Shown: positions 6,228-13,300 of the stretch, in pieces | How the letters are laid out: every line of letters begins with the position of its first letter | Numbering within the stretch: position 1 is the first letter of the stretch | Source: Chloroflexota bacterium | GTDB lineage: Bacteria > Chloroflexota > Dehalococcoidia > GIF9 > UBA5629 | Reading direction: 5' to 3' | DNA: 17,492 bases | Assembly: GCA_026389695.1 (NCBI GenBank) | Contig: JAPLHI010000082.1 | Span: forward strand, 1-17,492 | The notes under the pieces: generated by a model | Seen by the model: the letters and a program-made list of their open reading frames with translations, nothing else | Database searches by the model: none | What the model was told of the DNA's origin: nothing | Position numbers and translations under genes: made by a program

Positions 6228-6815
6228 ATGGTGAGATCGGCTGATATCAACCGCCGAGAAGTGATATTGCGGGCAGCGCGTGAGGTATTCAAAGAGCGTG
6301 GATATGAGAATGCCCATATGGATGACATAGCCCGGCTGGCTGGTATTGCCAAGGGCACGGTTTATTTATACTTCGAGTCCAAGTTGGCCTTATTGGAAGC
6401 ACTGGTCGATTCCTACTACAGCATGATGGTAGATGCAATATCTCCCTCTCTAACCAACGTCAACAGCAAAGCGGCGCTCAAAGAAGCCGTACATGCCGCC
6501 TTTGACCTGGCTTCACAGGAACGTGATTTGGTAGTTTTACTGGACCTTCGCCTGGGTTTGACCCGGAAACAAGAGGCAATTGGGAACCCGATGGCAATGA
6601 AAGATATCAGGCATTTCTTGAAGGGATGCAGGGATAGGGATGAACTGCGCGGGTATGACCCCGTCATAGCGGCAGTTCTCGTGGGTGGCCTTATCCAATG
6701 GATCACGAAATTTTGTCTTGTCTGGCATCACGATGATATTTCCCGGTATGAAGAGACAGCCATAAGAATGCTTCAATTCTCTTTGTTCAAAAACTTCAAG
6801 GAAGACGATATTTAG
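6228..6815 (+). CDS. TetR/AcrR family transcriptional regulator
   Basis: Cytoplasmic DNA-binding repressor, 195 residues. The N-terminal domain is standard: VILRAAREVFKERGYENAHM (about 12-31), then the helix-turn-helix DIARLAGIAKGTVYLYFESK (33-52). The remainder is the helical ligand and dimer domain, which is variable and does not reveal the inducer. I start at ATG 6228 because AGGAGGT at 6218-6224 lies 3 bp before it. An in-frame TTG at 6195 would put the operator and ribosome binding site inside the gene. A perfect palindrome (6196-6212) points to autoregulation. The hydrolase gene begins 22 bp downstream with its own ribosome binding site and no visible terminator, so the two are very likely cotranscribed, and the regulator may control the whole following run. 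Confidence 0.95.
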   Translation: MVRSADINRREVILRAAREVFKERGYENAHMDDIARLAGIAKGTVYLYFESKLALLEALVDSYYSMMVDAISPSLTNVNSKAALKEAVHAAFDLASQERDLVVLLDLRLGLTRKQEAIGNPMAMKDIRHFLKGCRDRDELRGYDPVIAAVLVGGLIQWITKFCLVWHHDDISRYEETAIRMLQFSLFKNFKEDDI

Positions 6816-6837
6816 ACGGTATCGAGAAGGAGGCAAG

Positions 6838-8436
6838 TTGAAAAACAAATACAAATTATTACTAATTCTGTTTACCCTGGTATGCATTTTAATCCCGGCT
6901 TGTTCGCTGCAGAACACGGGGCAAGCTGCATTATTATCCGACCAGAAGTACGTGGTAATTGTGGTCATCGATGCCTGCCGGCCGGATTATTTCCCCGTCT
7001 CTAACGTCCCCAACATCAACCAGCTTGCTGCTGAGGGAGTAACCTATTCAAATGCATGGGTCGGCATGGATCCTAATGTTACTCCACCCAGCCACGCTAC
7101 GATCGGTACCGGCGCGTTTCCTAAGCGCCACGGAGTGATGAACTTCCTCTGGAGAAACCCTAAAACAGGGCTTGCCTATTGGTACACGTACTGGGAGGAT
7201 GTTTATTCAGGAGAATTCAATAATAATATAAAAAAAATGGATATTGCCAGTATCGGATCCCTCTATAAAAAGAAGTTCCCTGATGCCAGAGTCGCCGCGC
7301 TCAGCTCGGGTAAGTTCTATGCAGCAGCCTCACTTGCTGCCGATGATAGTGACTATATTGTCTTCAATAACGCAGCTGGAGTTGTTAACCCGGAAGCCGA
7401 ATCCCCAAATAAGTTCGAAGTAAGTGGGGTAAAGGGGCACTTTGCTCCGACGGAAATCATGAAAGACCCTGACTTGAACCGCCCCAAGAGAAGTGAATTT
7501 GATGGTGACGACTGGGTAATAGATGTGGCGTTGAAGCTATTTAATAACGTGCGGCCACAGGTTCTCATGATAAATCTCCCGGAGACAGATGAGTTTGGCC
7601 ACTGGAGCCTCTCTATAGACGCCCCAGAAGTAATGGGTAAATGTGTCAGCAATGTCGATAAGCAGATAGGCCGTCTCATGGAGGCTTATAAAAAGGCCGG
7701 CATTTACGATAGAACAGTCTGGGTAATAACTGCCGATCACGGTATGACACCCCGGCTGCATAACATATCACAAAAAGTCGTTGACGAGGCTATAGCGAAG
7801 ACTGGAACCAGGTGTCAGATACCTAACCCGGAGACGCTCCTTTATGACCCGTCAAAAAGCGCCGAAGCTGTTGAAAATGTGGTCACCGCCGGTATCCCGG
7901 GAATAAAAGGCGGCTATTATCGTGTTAAGCAAGCTGACGGTAGCTATATCTATGTACCTACACCTACAACGGCAAAGCAGATTACCGGTGATCTTGAAAA
8001 ATGCTTCCTGTATCTGGAGTCAACCCATGCCTGTGAGCGCAGTGCGGACTTTACATTGATAGAGAGTGAGAACTGGCGGCAGGATTGGTCACTGCTTGGC
8101 GCCAAACCTATGATCAGCAGCCATGAGACTATCACCTGGAATGACCAGCATATCCCGTTGATAATTGCAGGACCCGGTATTAAAAAAGGCGTTAAGTTAG
8201 ATAGCCCTGCGCGTCTGGTAGATATAGCCCCAACTGTTTTAACACTTGTAGGCGTCACCCCGGAGAAAATGGACGGGGTTGTGCTGGCAGACTGCGCGGA
8301 AGAAGCAACCCAACAACAGATTGAGGCTCAAAACGCTATCTCCCAATACCTGCAGCCGCTGGCAGCCGCTCTTAAGGCATCTTCACAGGCCGACCTGGCG
8401 GATAATGCACTGCAATTCGGCAAGCAGGAACAGTAA
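6838..8436 (+). CDS. Alkaline-phosphatase-superfamily hydrolase (phosphodiesterase/nucleotide pyrophosphatase type), lipoprotein
   Basis: Predicted exported metalloenzyme that cleaves a phosphate, phosphonate or sulfate ester; PF01663-like. The 532-residue product starts at TTG 6838, with AAGGAGG at 6827-6833. Signal: KNKYK, hydrophobic core, lipobox IPAC with Cys22. The catalytic set of the nucleotide pyrophosphatase/phosphodiesterase group can be traced in order: Asp45 (VVIDACRPDYF), Thr82 as likely nucleophile in the TPPSH motif, Asp251 and His255 (TDEFGHW), Asp300-His301 (ADHGM), and His429 (SSHETITW). All seven two-zinc ligand or nucleophile positions are thus filled. A Thr rather than formylglycine-Cys/Ser in CxPxR argues against a classical sulfatase. 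The insert between about 105 and 130 is shorter than in the paralogue at 13301. Substrate unknown. It is second in the TetR run. Confidence 0.88.
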   Translation: MKNKYKLLLILFTLVCILIPACSLQNTGQAALLSDQKYVVIVVIDACRPDYFPVSNVPNINQLAAEGVTYSNAWVGMDPNVTPPSHATIGTGAFPKRHGVMNFLWRNPKTGLAYWYTYWEDVYSGEFNNNIKKMDIASIGSLYKKKFPDARVAALSSGKFYAAASLAADDSDYIVFNNAAGVVNPEAESPNKFEVSGVKGHFAPTEIMKDPDLNRPKRSEFDGDDWVIDVALKLFNNVRPQVLMINLPETDEFGHWSLSIDAPEVMGKCVSNVDKQIGRLMEAYKKAGIYDRTVWVITADHGMTPRLHNISQKVVDEAIAKTGTRCQIPNPETLLYDPSKSAEAVENVVTAGIPGIKGGYYRVKQADGSYIYVPTPTTAKQITGDLEKCFLYLESTHACERSADFTLIESENWRQDWSLLGAKPMISSHETITWNDQHIPLIIAGPGIKKGVKLDSPARLVDIAPTVLTLVGVTPEKMDGVVLADCAEEATQQQIEAQNAISQYLQPLAAALKASSQADLADNALQFGKQEQ

Positions 8437-8480
8437 TTTCACTAAAAAGTTTAAGGGGAAAATTATAAGGAGTGTGTAAT

Positions 8481-9044
8481 ATGCTAAAGCACTTTAATTT
8501 ATTTTCAATGGTTCTCGCTGTTTCAATAACAATTGCACTTTTTGCAGTATGCGCACCCGGCGCGGAGACACCGCCTGCAAATGTAACCCAAGAGCTTTCC
8601 TTTACTCCGCTTACGTATACCAACGACCAATACAGTTTTTTAATTCAGTACCCTGATAATTACAAAGAAGATAAATCCAAGGAAAATGATACCACGATTT
8701 TTAACGCCGTCGGACCGCTTGCCGGTAACAGGATACCTGTATTGACCGTCAATATCTTTGATGCAGATAAGGCTGCTGACCAGGGGATTGACCTGCTGAA
8801 ATCCAGAAGCGGCTCTGATATAAAGATCACACCGCTGGGGGAGATCACGCTGGCAGATGGCAAAACCAGGGGCAAAATAAGTACTGTAGCCTGGTATAAC
8901 AATGACGCCAAATTTGATATGCGCGGTCTGTCACTGGGTGTTATCAAGGGTAATTATCAGATAACGGTGACCATAACATCCATATTTGTAATGTACAACG
9001 AGGACAAGTACATGGAGATACTGAAGACCTTTGAGTTGAAATGA
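8481..9044 (+). CDS. Exported PsbP-like small protein
   Basis: A 187-residue exported protein. An N-terminal hydrophobic segment (about residues 7-23) is followed by Cys24-Ala-Pro-Gly-Ala-Glu. The site before Cys24 (Phe-Ala-Val) is a poor lipobox, so cleavage by ordinary signal peptidase near Ala28 is about as likely as lipidation. The mature part opens with TNDQYSFLIQYPDNYKED, the Tyr/Pro entry strand of PsbP-like (DUF1795) domains, and ends in a strand-helix unit finishing KYMEILKTFELK, as in that fold. No catalytic residues are evident. ATG 8481 is preceded by AAGGAG (8467-8472) at 8 bp; an in-frame GTG at 8472 overlaps that ribosome binding site. It lies 44 bp after the hydrolase gene and is probably in the same operon, so it may assist or anchor the exported hydrolases; that role is a guess. 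Confidence 0.78.
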   Translation: MLKHFNLFSMVLAVSITIALFAVCAPGAETPPANVTQELSFTPLTYTNDQYSFLIQYPDNYKEDKSKENDTTIFNAVGPLAGNRIPVLTVNIFDADKAADQGIDLLKSRSGSDIKITPLGEITLADGKTRGKISTVAWYNNDAKFDMRGLSLGVIKGNYQITVTITSIFVMYNEDKYMEILKTFELK

Positions 9045-9095
9045 TAGAGTGCTTCCAATAGACCAGAAGAGCAACATGTAATGGAGGTTAAGTCA

Positions 9096-9929
9096 ATGAA
9101 TACCGTCGAAAAATATCGGCAGACAGGACAGAATTTATACAGCAGGCTCCACCTGGCTACCTATCCGGTAGCAATCAAGTACATAAAAGACCTTGCAGAG
9201 ATCCCCGCTGGTAGCATCCGGCCAACTTCGTTAGGTCAAAAGGCCAGTCTTTGCCAGGCTTTCACCTATGCCAGGAGGTGGGCGATGTCAGTCGCCATGA
9301 CTGCAGACGATAATTTCTGCACACCCGCTACAGCTATGCACAGGTGGGTTGATATCCCGGTTGAATTGCTTTTACAAAGCCAGCTTCTTCAACAATGGCA
9401 CAAGAATGAGCAAGCGGAAAGGAAACGTATAGATCATGGCCAAAACATGATAGGGAAAGAGAACCTGCCAAAGCTAAATCAATACATCGGATTTGCCTGT
9501 TCGCCCCTCAATGAAACCCAGGTAGAGCCGGATACTGTTTTGATTTACGGGACAGCCGAAAATATCACCCACATTGTCCACGCATTAACCTATGAAGGCG
9601 AGAACTATCCGACATCCTCCTTTGAGGGATTTGCCGAGTCATGCCTTAAAGGCGGGCTTATTCCCTTTATTACAGGGGTACCTCAGATCGTTGTCCCGGG
9701 TATGGGGGACCGCTCGTTTTCCGGAACCTATGATTATGAAATAGCAATTGGTATACCTGCCGACCTGATATTCAAGGTGGACGAAAACCTATTTCTCACC
9801 GGTGGTCCGTTGAACATGGGCCAGCCGGTCAGGACATTGCTTCCTCAGAGCTTAACGGAGGCTATAACTCCCGGGTTTGTATTCATGAGGGAAAAGATCG
9901 ATGAGCATAAAGATGGCAATACTCGGTGA
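9096..9929 (+). CDS. DUF169 family protein
   Basis: A 277-residue soluble protein of the DUF169 family (COG2043), abundant in anaerobic bacteria and archaea and without an established reaction. Visible family landmarks are the N-terminal HLATYPVAIKYIKD, the cysteine-containing blocks KASLCQAFTYARRW and NFCTPATAMH, FACSPL, then TVLIYGTAENITHIVHAL and FEGFAESCLKGGLIPFI, and the late GDRSFSGTYDYEIAIGIP. Several conserved cysteines (in SLCQ, NFCT, FACS, ESCL) could hold a metal or cluster, but this is not shown. No signal peptide, so it is cytoplasmic, unlike its exported neighbours. GGAGGT at 9083-9088 is 7 bp before ATG 9096. The ATG at 9081 overlaps that ribosome binding site and is not the start. 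It lies 51 bp after the PsbP-like gene and 69 bp before the alkylsulfatase-like gene. Confidence 0.88.
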   Translation: MNTVEKYRQTGQNLYSRLHLATYPVAIKYIKDLAEIPAGSIRPTSLGQKASLCQAFTYARRWAMSVAMTADDNFCTPATAMHRWVDIPVELLLQSQLLQQWHKNEQAERKRIDHGQNMIGKENLPKLNQYIGFACSPLNETQVEPDTVLIYGTAENITHIVHALTYEGENYPTSSFEGFAESCLKGGLIPFITGVPQIVVPGMGDRSFSGTYDYEIAIGIPADLIFKVDENLFLTGGPLNMGQPVRTLLPQSLTEAITPGFVFMREKIDEHKDGNTR

Positions 9930-9998
9930 AAATCCGAAATTTAGATAATAGACAGATGATGGGATTGATGTCTTGATGTATTTGTCTGGAGGTTATTG

Positions 9999-11774
9999 AT
10001 GGGTAGTTTTAAAATTAGATATCTTGCTGCCGTATTGATAGGACTAATATTTCTTACAGGCAGCGCTGCATGTGTTGCAGCGGAAAAACAACAGCTTGCG
10101 CCACTTCCCAATACGAGTGCGTTGGAAACCATTAATAAGCAATGTGAGGAACAAATAGGCGCTCAGAGGATCGAAAGGATTTCGGAGCACGTCTGGGCAG
10201 CCGAAGGTTTTGAGTTTGCCAGTACTATACTGATCCATACAAATGATGGTAATGTGATCGTTGACACATCCCTGAACACAACGGCTGCCCGTGTTGTAAA
10301 AAAGGCTATGATGGAAACAGCGCCGCCCGGCCCGGTCAAGGCTATTATCTATACACATAGCCACGTTGATCACACAATGGGCGCAACCGAATGGGCGGAA
10401 AAAGACACTCAAATATGGGCTGCGGATTCATTTGTCACCCACTGGTTCAAACAATTCGGCATGTTTGGCAGGTCGGAAATGATTCGCGGTATGCGCCAGA
10501 TGGCGTACCATTTATCTCGCGAAGAAGTGCCGTGTTCTGCTGTTGGTCCAATCCTGCGGACTTCTTCTTTGCAGGATATGGCCGAAGTCGGTCCTTTGAT
10601 GCCGACTAATACTTTTTCAGGAATAAAGATATTGGAGATCGGGGGAATTAAAATTGAATTGCATTCAGCGCCAGGTGAAACTCATGATACGCTTTTCGTC
10701 TGGATTCCAGATGATAAAACCCTTTTGGCGGCTGATGATTATTACTGGGCTTTTCCCAACCTGTATACAATCCGTGGTGCTAGTCCCAGGCCCACTGACG
10801 AGTGGATAAAAAGCATCGATGAAATGCGCCGGCTTCAACCTGAACACTTAGTTCCCAGTTCCACGAGTGTATTGCATGGCAAAGAAATAATTAGAGAAAT
10901 CTTGACTAACTACAGAGATGCTATCCAGTACGTTCGCGACGAGGTTGTCAGGCGGGCTAACCGGGGGGAGGATATCGATACCATTGCAGAAAATGTTAAG
11001 TTGCCGCCTCAGCTTGCCGATCTTCCATACCTCTGGGAGGGTTACGGTCAGGTGGACTGGTCTGCTCGTGCCATATACACGAATAATCTGGGGTGGTTTG
11101 ACGGCAGGGCTGATAGGCTTTACCCGATGGATCATAATGAGGCTGCCAAACGCGAAATCAAGCTTATGGGAGGCGAGGAAAAGATTATATCGCTTGCCTA
11201 CACAGCGCTCAAAGATGGAGACCCTCGTTGGGCTGTACACCTGCTTTCAAAGCTCAAAGACAGCGGATTAGCTGTCGGAGACCTTGCCGGCAAAATAAAT
11301 AAAATGCTTGCACAGGGATACCGGCAGATGGCGGCTGATATATCCAATACAAACGGGAGAGCTTACCTGCTGGAATCTGCACTTGAACTCGACCAGGGTC
11401 CGCCAGCAACAACTAATGCCAAATTGCCGATGGAAACAGTGGCATCTATGCCTATTGATCTGGTGTTTTTCAATATGCCCAACCGCCTTGATCCTGAAAA
11501 GGCCGATGGAGTCTTGGAGTCAGTACGTTATGTGTTTCCTGATCTGAACCGGCAGTTCACTGTTACCATCAGAAACCGGATTGCGGAAGTGGTCGAGGGA
11601 GATTCCTTACCAGGGACACCTGACCCTCTTGCTGTTATAACCGTTGATTCACTGACCTACAAGATGATGGCGCTAAAGATGGTGGTTCCTATGTCAGTAT
11701 TTGTGCAGGGGAAGGTAAAGGTAGACGGCAGCATGCCTGATTTTGTTACTTTTATGAGTCGTTTCCAAATTTAA
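9999..11774 (+). CDS. Alkyl/aryl-sulfatase-like MBL-fold hydrolase with SCP2-like C-terminus (SdsA1/BDS1 family)
   Basis: Related to linear primary-alkylsulfatases that split alkyl sulfates such as dodecyl sulfate into alcohol and sulfate. The 591-residue product has three parts in family order: an MBL domain (about 55-300) with HSHVDH (His120, His122, Asp124, His125); the alkylsulfatase dimerisation domain (about 300-430), with RGASPRPTDEWIKSIDEM and YLWEGYGQVDWSARAIYTNN; and an SCP2-like lipid-binding C-terminus from about 470. The N-terminus is a signal peptide ending near VAAE, so it is exported; the Cys25 context is a poor lipobox. Compared from memory with SdsA1, Glu280 matches Glu227 and Glu299 matches Asp246, and the HH-W-P segment with His344 is changed to SSTSVLHG, leaving His293 as the candidate ligand. 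GGAGGT (9988-9993) fixes ATG 9999. Substrate may differ from simple alkyl sulfates. Confidence 0.88.
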   Translation: MGSFKIRYLAAVLIGLIFLTGSAACVAAEKQQLAPLPNTSALETINKQCEEQIGAQRIERISEHVWAAEGFEFASTILIHTNDGNVIVDTSLNTTAARVVKKAMMETAPPGPVKAIIYTHSHVDHTMGATEWAEKDTQIWAADSFVTHWFKQFGMFGRSEMIRGMRQMAYHLSREEVPCSAVGPILRTSSLQDMAEVGPLMPTNTFSGIKILEIGGIKIELHSAPGETHDTLFVWIPDDKTLLAADDYYWAFPNLYTIRGASPRPTDEWIKSIDEMRRLQPEHLVPSSTSVLHGKEIIREILTNYRDAIQYVRDEVVRRANRGEDIDTIAENVKLPPQLADLPYLWEGYGQVDWSARAIYTNNLGWFDGRADRLYPMDHNEAAKREIKLMGGEEKIISLAYTALKDGDPRWAVHLLSKLKDSGLAVGDLAGKINKMLAQGYRQMAADISNTNGRAYLLESALELDQGPPATTNAKLPMETVASMPIDLVFFNMPNRLDPEKADGVLESVRYVFPDLNRQFTVTIRNRIAEVVEGDSLPGTPDPLAVITVDSLTYKMMALKMVVPMSVFVQGKVKVDGSMPDFVTFMSRFQI

Positions 11775-11840
11775 AAAATGGCAGTTAGCCATACCAATAA
11801 ATACTATTAATATTTATATTTAACTGAGGGGGTATATGCA

Positions 11841-13232
11841 TTGTTGAGTTTAGAGAAAGATATTAAAGATTTTGCAGTTAACGCTGGTGCAAGCCTGGTA
11901 GGGATCGCCGGACGAGAACGACTGATCGGCCCGCCATCTATCGACCCTAATTATGTATTGAGAGGGGCAAAGTCCGTCATGGCTTTAGCGCTCCCCATGA
12001 ACGTGCCCGCTATCTATGATTTCCTGGATAAAACGTCCTCGGGTCCGCATAACATTGACCAGGCCAGGATGAATCAGCGTATGCACCGTATTTCGAAAGA
12101 GCTTGCTGACTATATTGTCAGCCTCGGCTATAAAGCCGTAGCCGTGCCACCTAATAATACATACCGCCGTGCCCTCGATCCATTTTCAACACGGCCGAGT
12201 TTCTCCCATCGCTTTGCGGCTGTGCTCGCCGGGCTGGGTACGTTCGGCCTCTCAGGTAACGTCATTACCAAGGAATATGGCGCAGCCGTTTACCTGGGTT
12301 CCGTTGTCACAAACGCCGTGCTGAAATCAGACCCGGTACTGCCGGCACGCTATGCCATGGATAACCGCTGCCGCACCTGCAAGTTGTGCGATAAAACCTG
12401 TACACTGTCTATGTTCAGGGATGACGAAGAAGAACATTTACTACTCAACGGGGAACTGCACGCGCGCGGGAAGCGCAATAACCTCGACTTCTGTAATCTA
12501 TCATGCTTCGGCCTGCACAGCATTTCCAAGGATAAGAAATGGTCCAACTGGGGACGGCACTGGATAAACGACTACATAGACAGCCAGCCAGATCCGGATA
12601 AACGCCAGGAGGTCAGGGCAGTCCTCATGCGGCAGGGTTCCATGGCGGGCGATAGCACCCCGCGCTTTGAGGTGATCCGGCGTATAGGTAAAAACCTATG
12701 GCCAAGGCATTATATAGAGGACTACTTACCTGATTACGACAACCTTTCCAAGAATGAGGACGAAATATTCAAGCTACTCGTAAAATACGAAGAGAATGTT
12801 GGGGTCGTGGGTCTAAAAGACCCGTATGTTCTTACCTGCGGCCAGTGTGCACTCGTCTGTGGCCCTGACTTCGAGGAAACCAAAAAACGCTATGACCTGC
12901 TGACGAGCAGCGGGTACGTTGTACCCGGCCTTAACGGTAATATGGTGAATGTAAAAACACTGGACGAGGCGCTCGAAATGAAAGCTAAATACCCGCCCAG
13001 GGTCACCCGCCAGCAGAAGATGAAGGATGCCCGGGATTCGGGCGCCGTCTGGATGAAAAGCTATTTTGGGTTTGAGCCAATAGAGGAATTCAAGAACTGG
13101 CTGTACCAGCTGAAAAATAAAAAGGCCTGCGCCCAGGCCGGTCTGGCAGGCAAGGAAGCCAGTGCGCCTATACTGGTCTACCCGCGCTATTTAAAGGCTT
13201 TCCTCTCAAAACCAAATAAGAAAAAGCCCTGA
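11841..13232 (+). CDS. QueG-like double [4Fe-4S] protein, probably not a true epoxyqueuosine reductase
   Basis: A 463-residue cytoplasmic protein related to the QueG/reductive-dehalogenase-like group (COG1600-like). The N-terminal half has the corrinoid-binding-type fold text GYKAVAVPPNN, then FAAVLAGLGTFGLSGNVITK and GAAVYLGSVVTN, as in QueG. Two clusters are expected: CRTCKLCDKTC (Cys177, 180, 183, 187), Cys218/Cys222, and CGQCALVC (Cys333, 336, 340). In QueG the stretch before the GLG motif carries a catalytic Asp in DTAPVLER; here the aligned stretch is STRPSFSHR with Thr117 in that place (comparison from memory). The C-terminus is longer than in QueG and lacks HEAT-like repeats. The window already holds QueH, so a different redox role is likely. 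Start TTG 11841, with GAGGGGG at 11826-11832. It lies 66 bp after the alkylsulfatase-like gene. Confidence 0.85.
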   Translation: MLSLEKDIKDFAVNAGASLVGIAGRERLIGPPSIDPNYVLRGAKSVMALALPMNVPAIYDFLDKTSSGPHNIDQARMNQRMHRISKELADYIVSLGYKAVAVPPNNTYRRALDPFSTRPSFSHRFAAVLAGLGTFGLSGNVITKEYGAAVYLGSVVTNAVLKSDPVLPARYAMDNRCRTCKLCDKTCTLSMFRDDEEEHLLLNGELHARGKRNNLDFCNLSCFGLHSISKDKKWSNWGRHWINDYIDSQPDPDKRQEVRAVLMRQGSMAGDSTPRFEVIRRIGKNLWPRHYIEDYLPDYDNLSKNEDEIFKLLVKYEENVGVVGLKDPYVLTCGQCALVCGPDFEETKKRYDLLTSSGYVVPGLNGNMVNVKTLDEALEMKAKYPPRVTRQQKMKDARDSGAVWMKSYFGFEPIEEFKNWLYQLKNKKACAQAGLAGKEASAPILVYPRYLKAFLSKPNKKKP

Positions 13233-13300
13233 TCATCCAGTGATGATAATTGTGAGTCAGGAGTATTTATATAGGTGACCAAGGAGGTTTATTTCACATA

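Noticed and set aside
6537..6968. Minus-strand open frame across the end of the TetR gene and start of the hydrolase gene
   Set aside because: It crosses two well-supported genes and shows no domain, signal or ribosome binding site.
11778..11792. Small hairpin ATGGC-AGTTA-GCCAT after the alkylsulfatase-like gene
   Set aside because: Five-base stem without a T-run; insufficient for a terminator, and the next gene follows closely.
13232..13247. Hairpin ATCATC-CAGT-GATGAT after the QueG-like gene, as a terminator
   Set aside because: The 6-bp stem is AT-rich and no T-run follows, so it is too weak to call.
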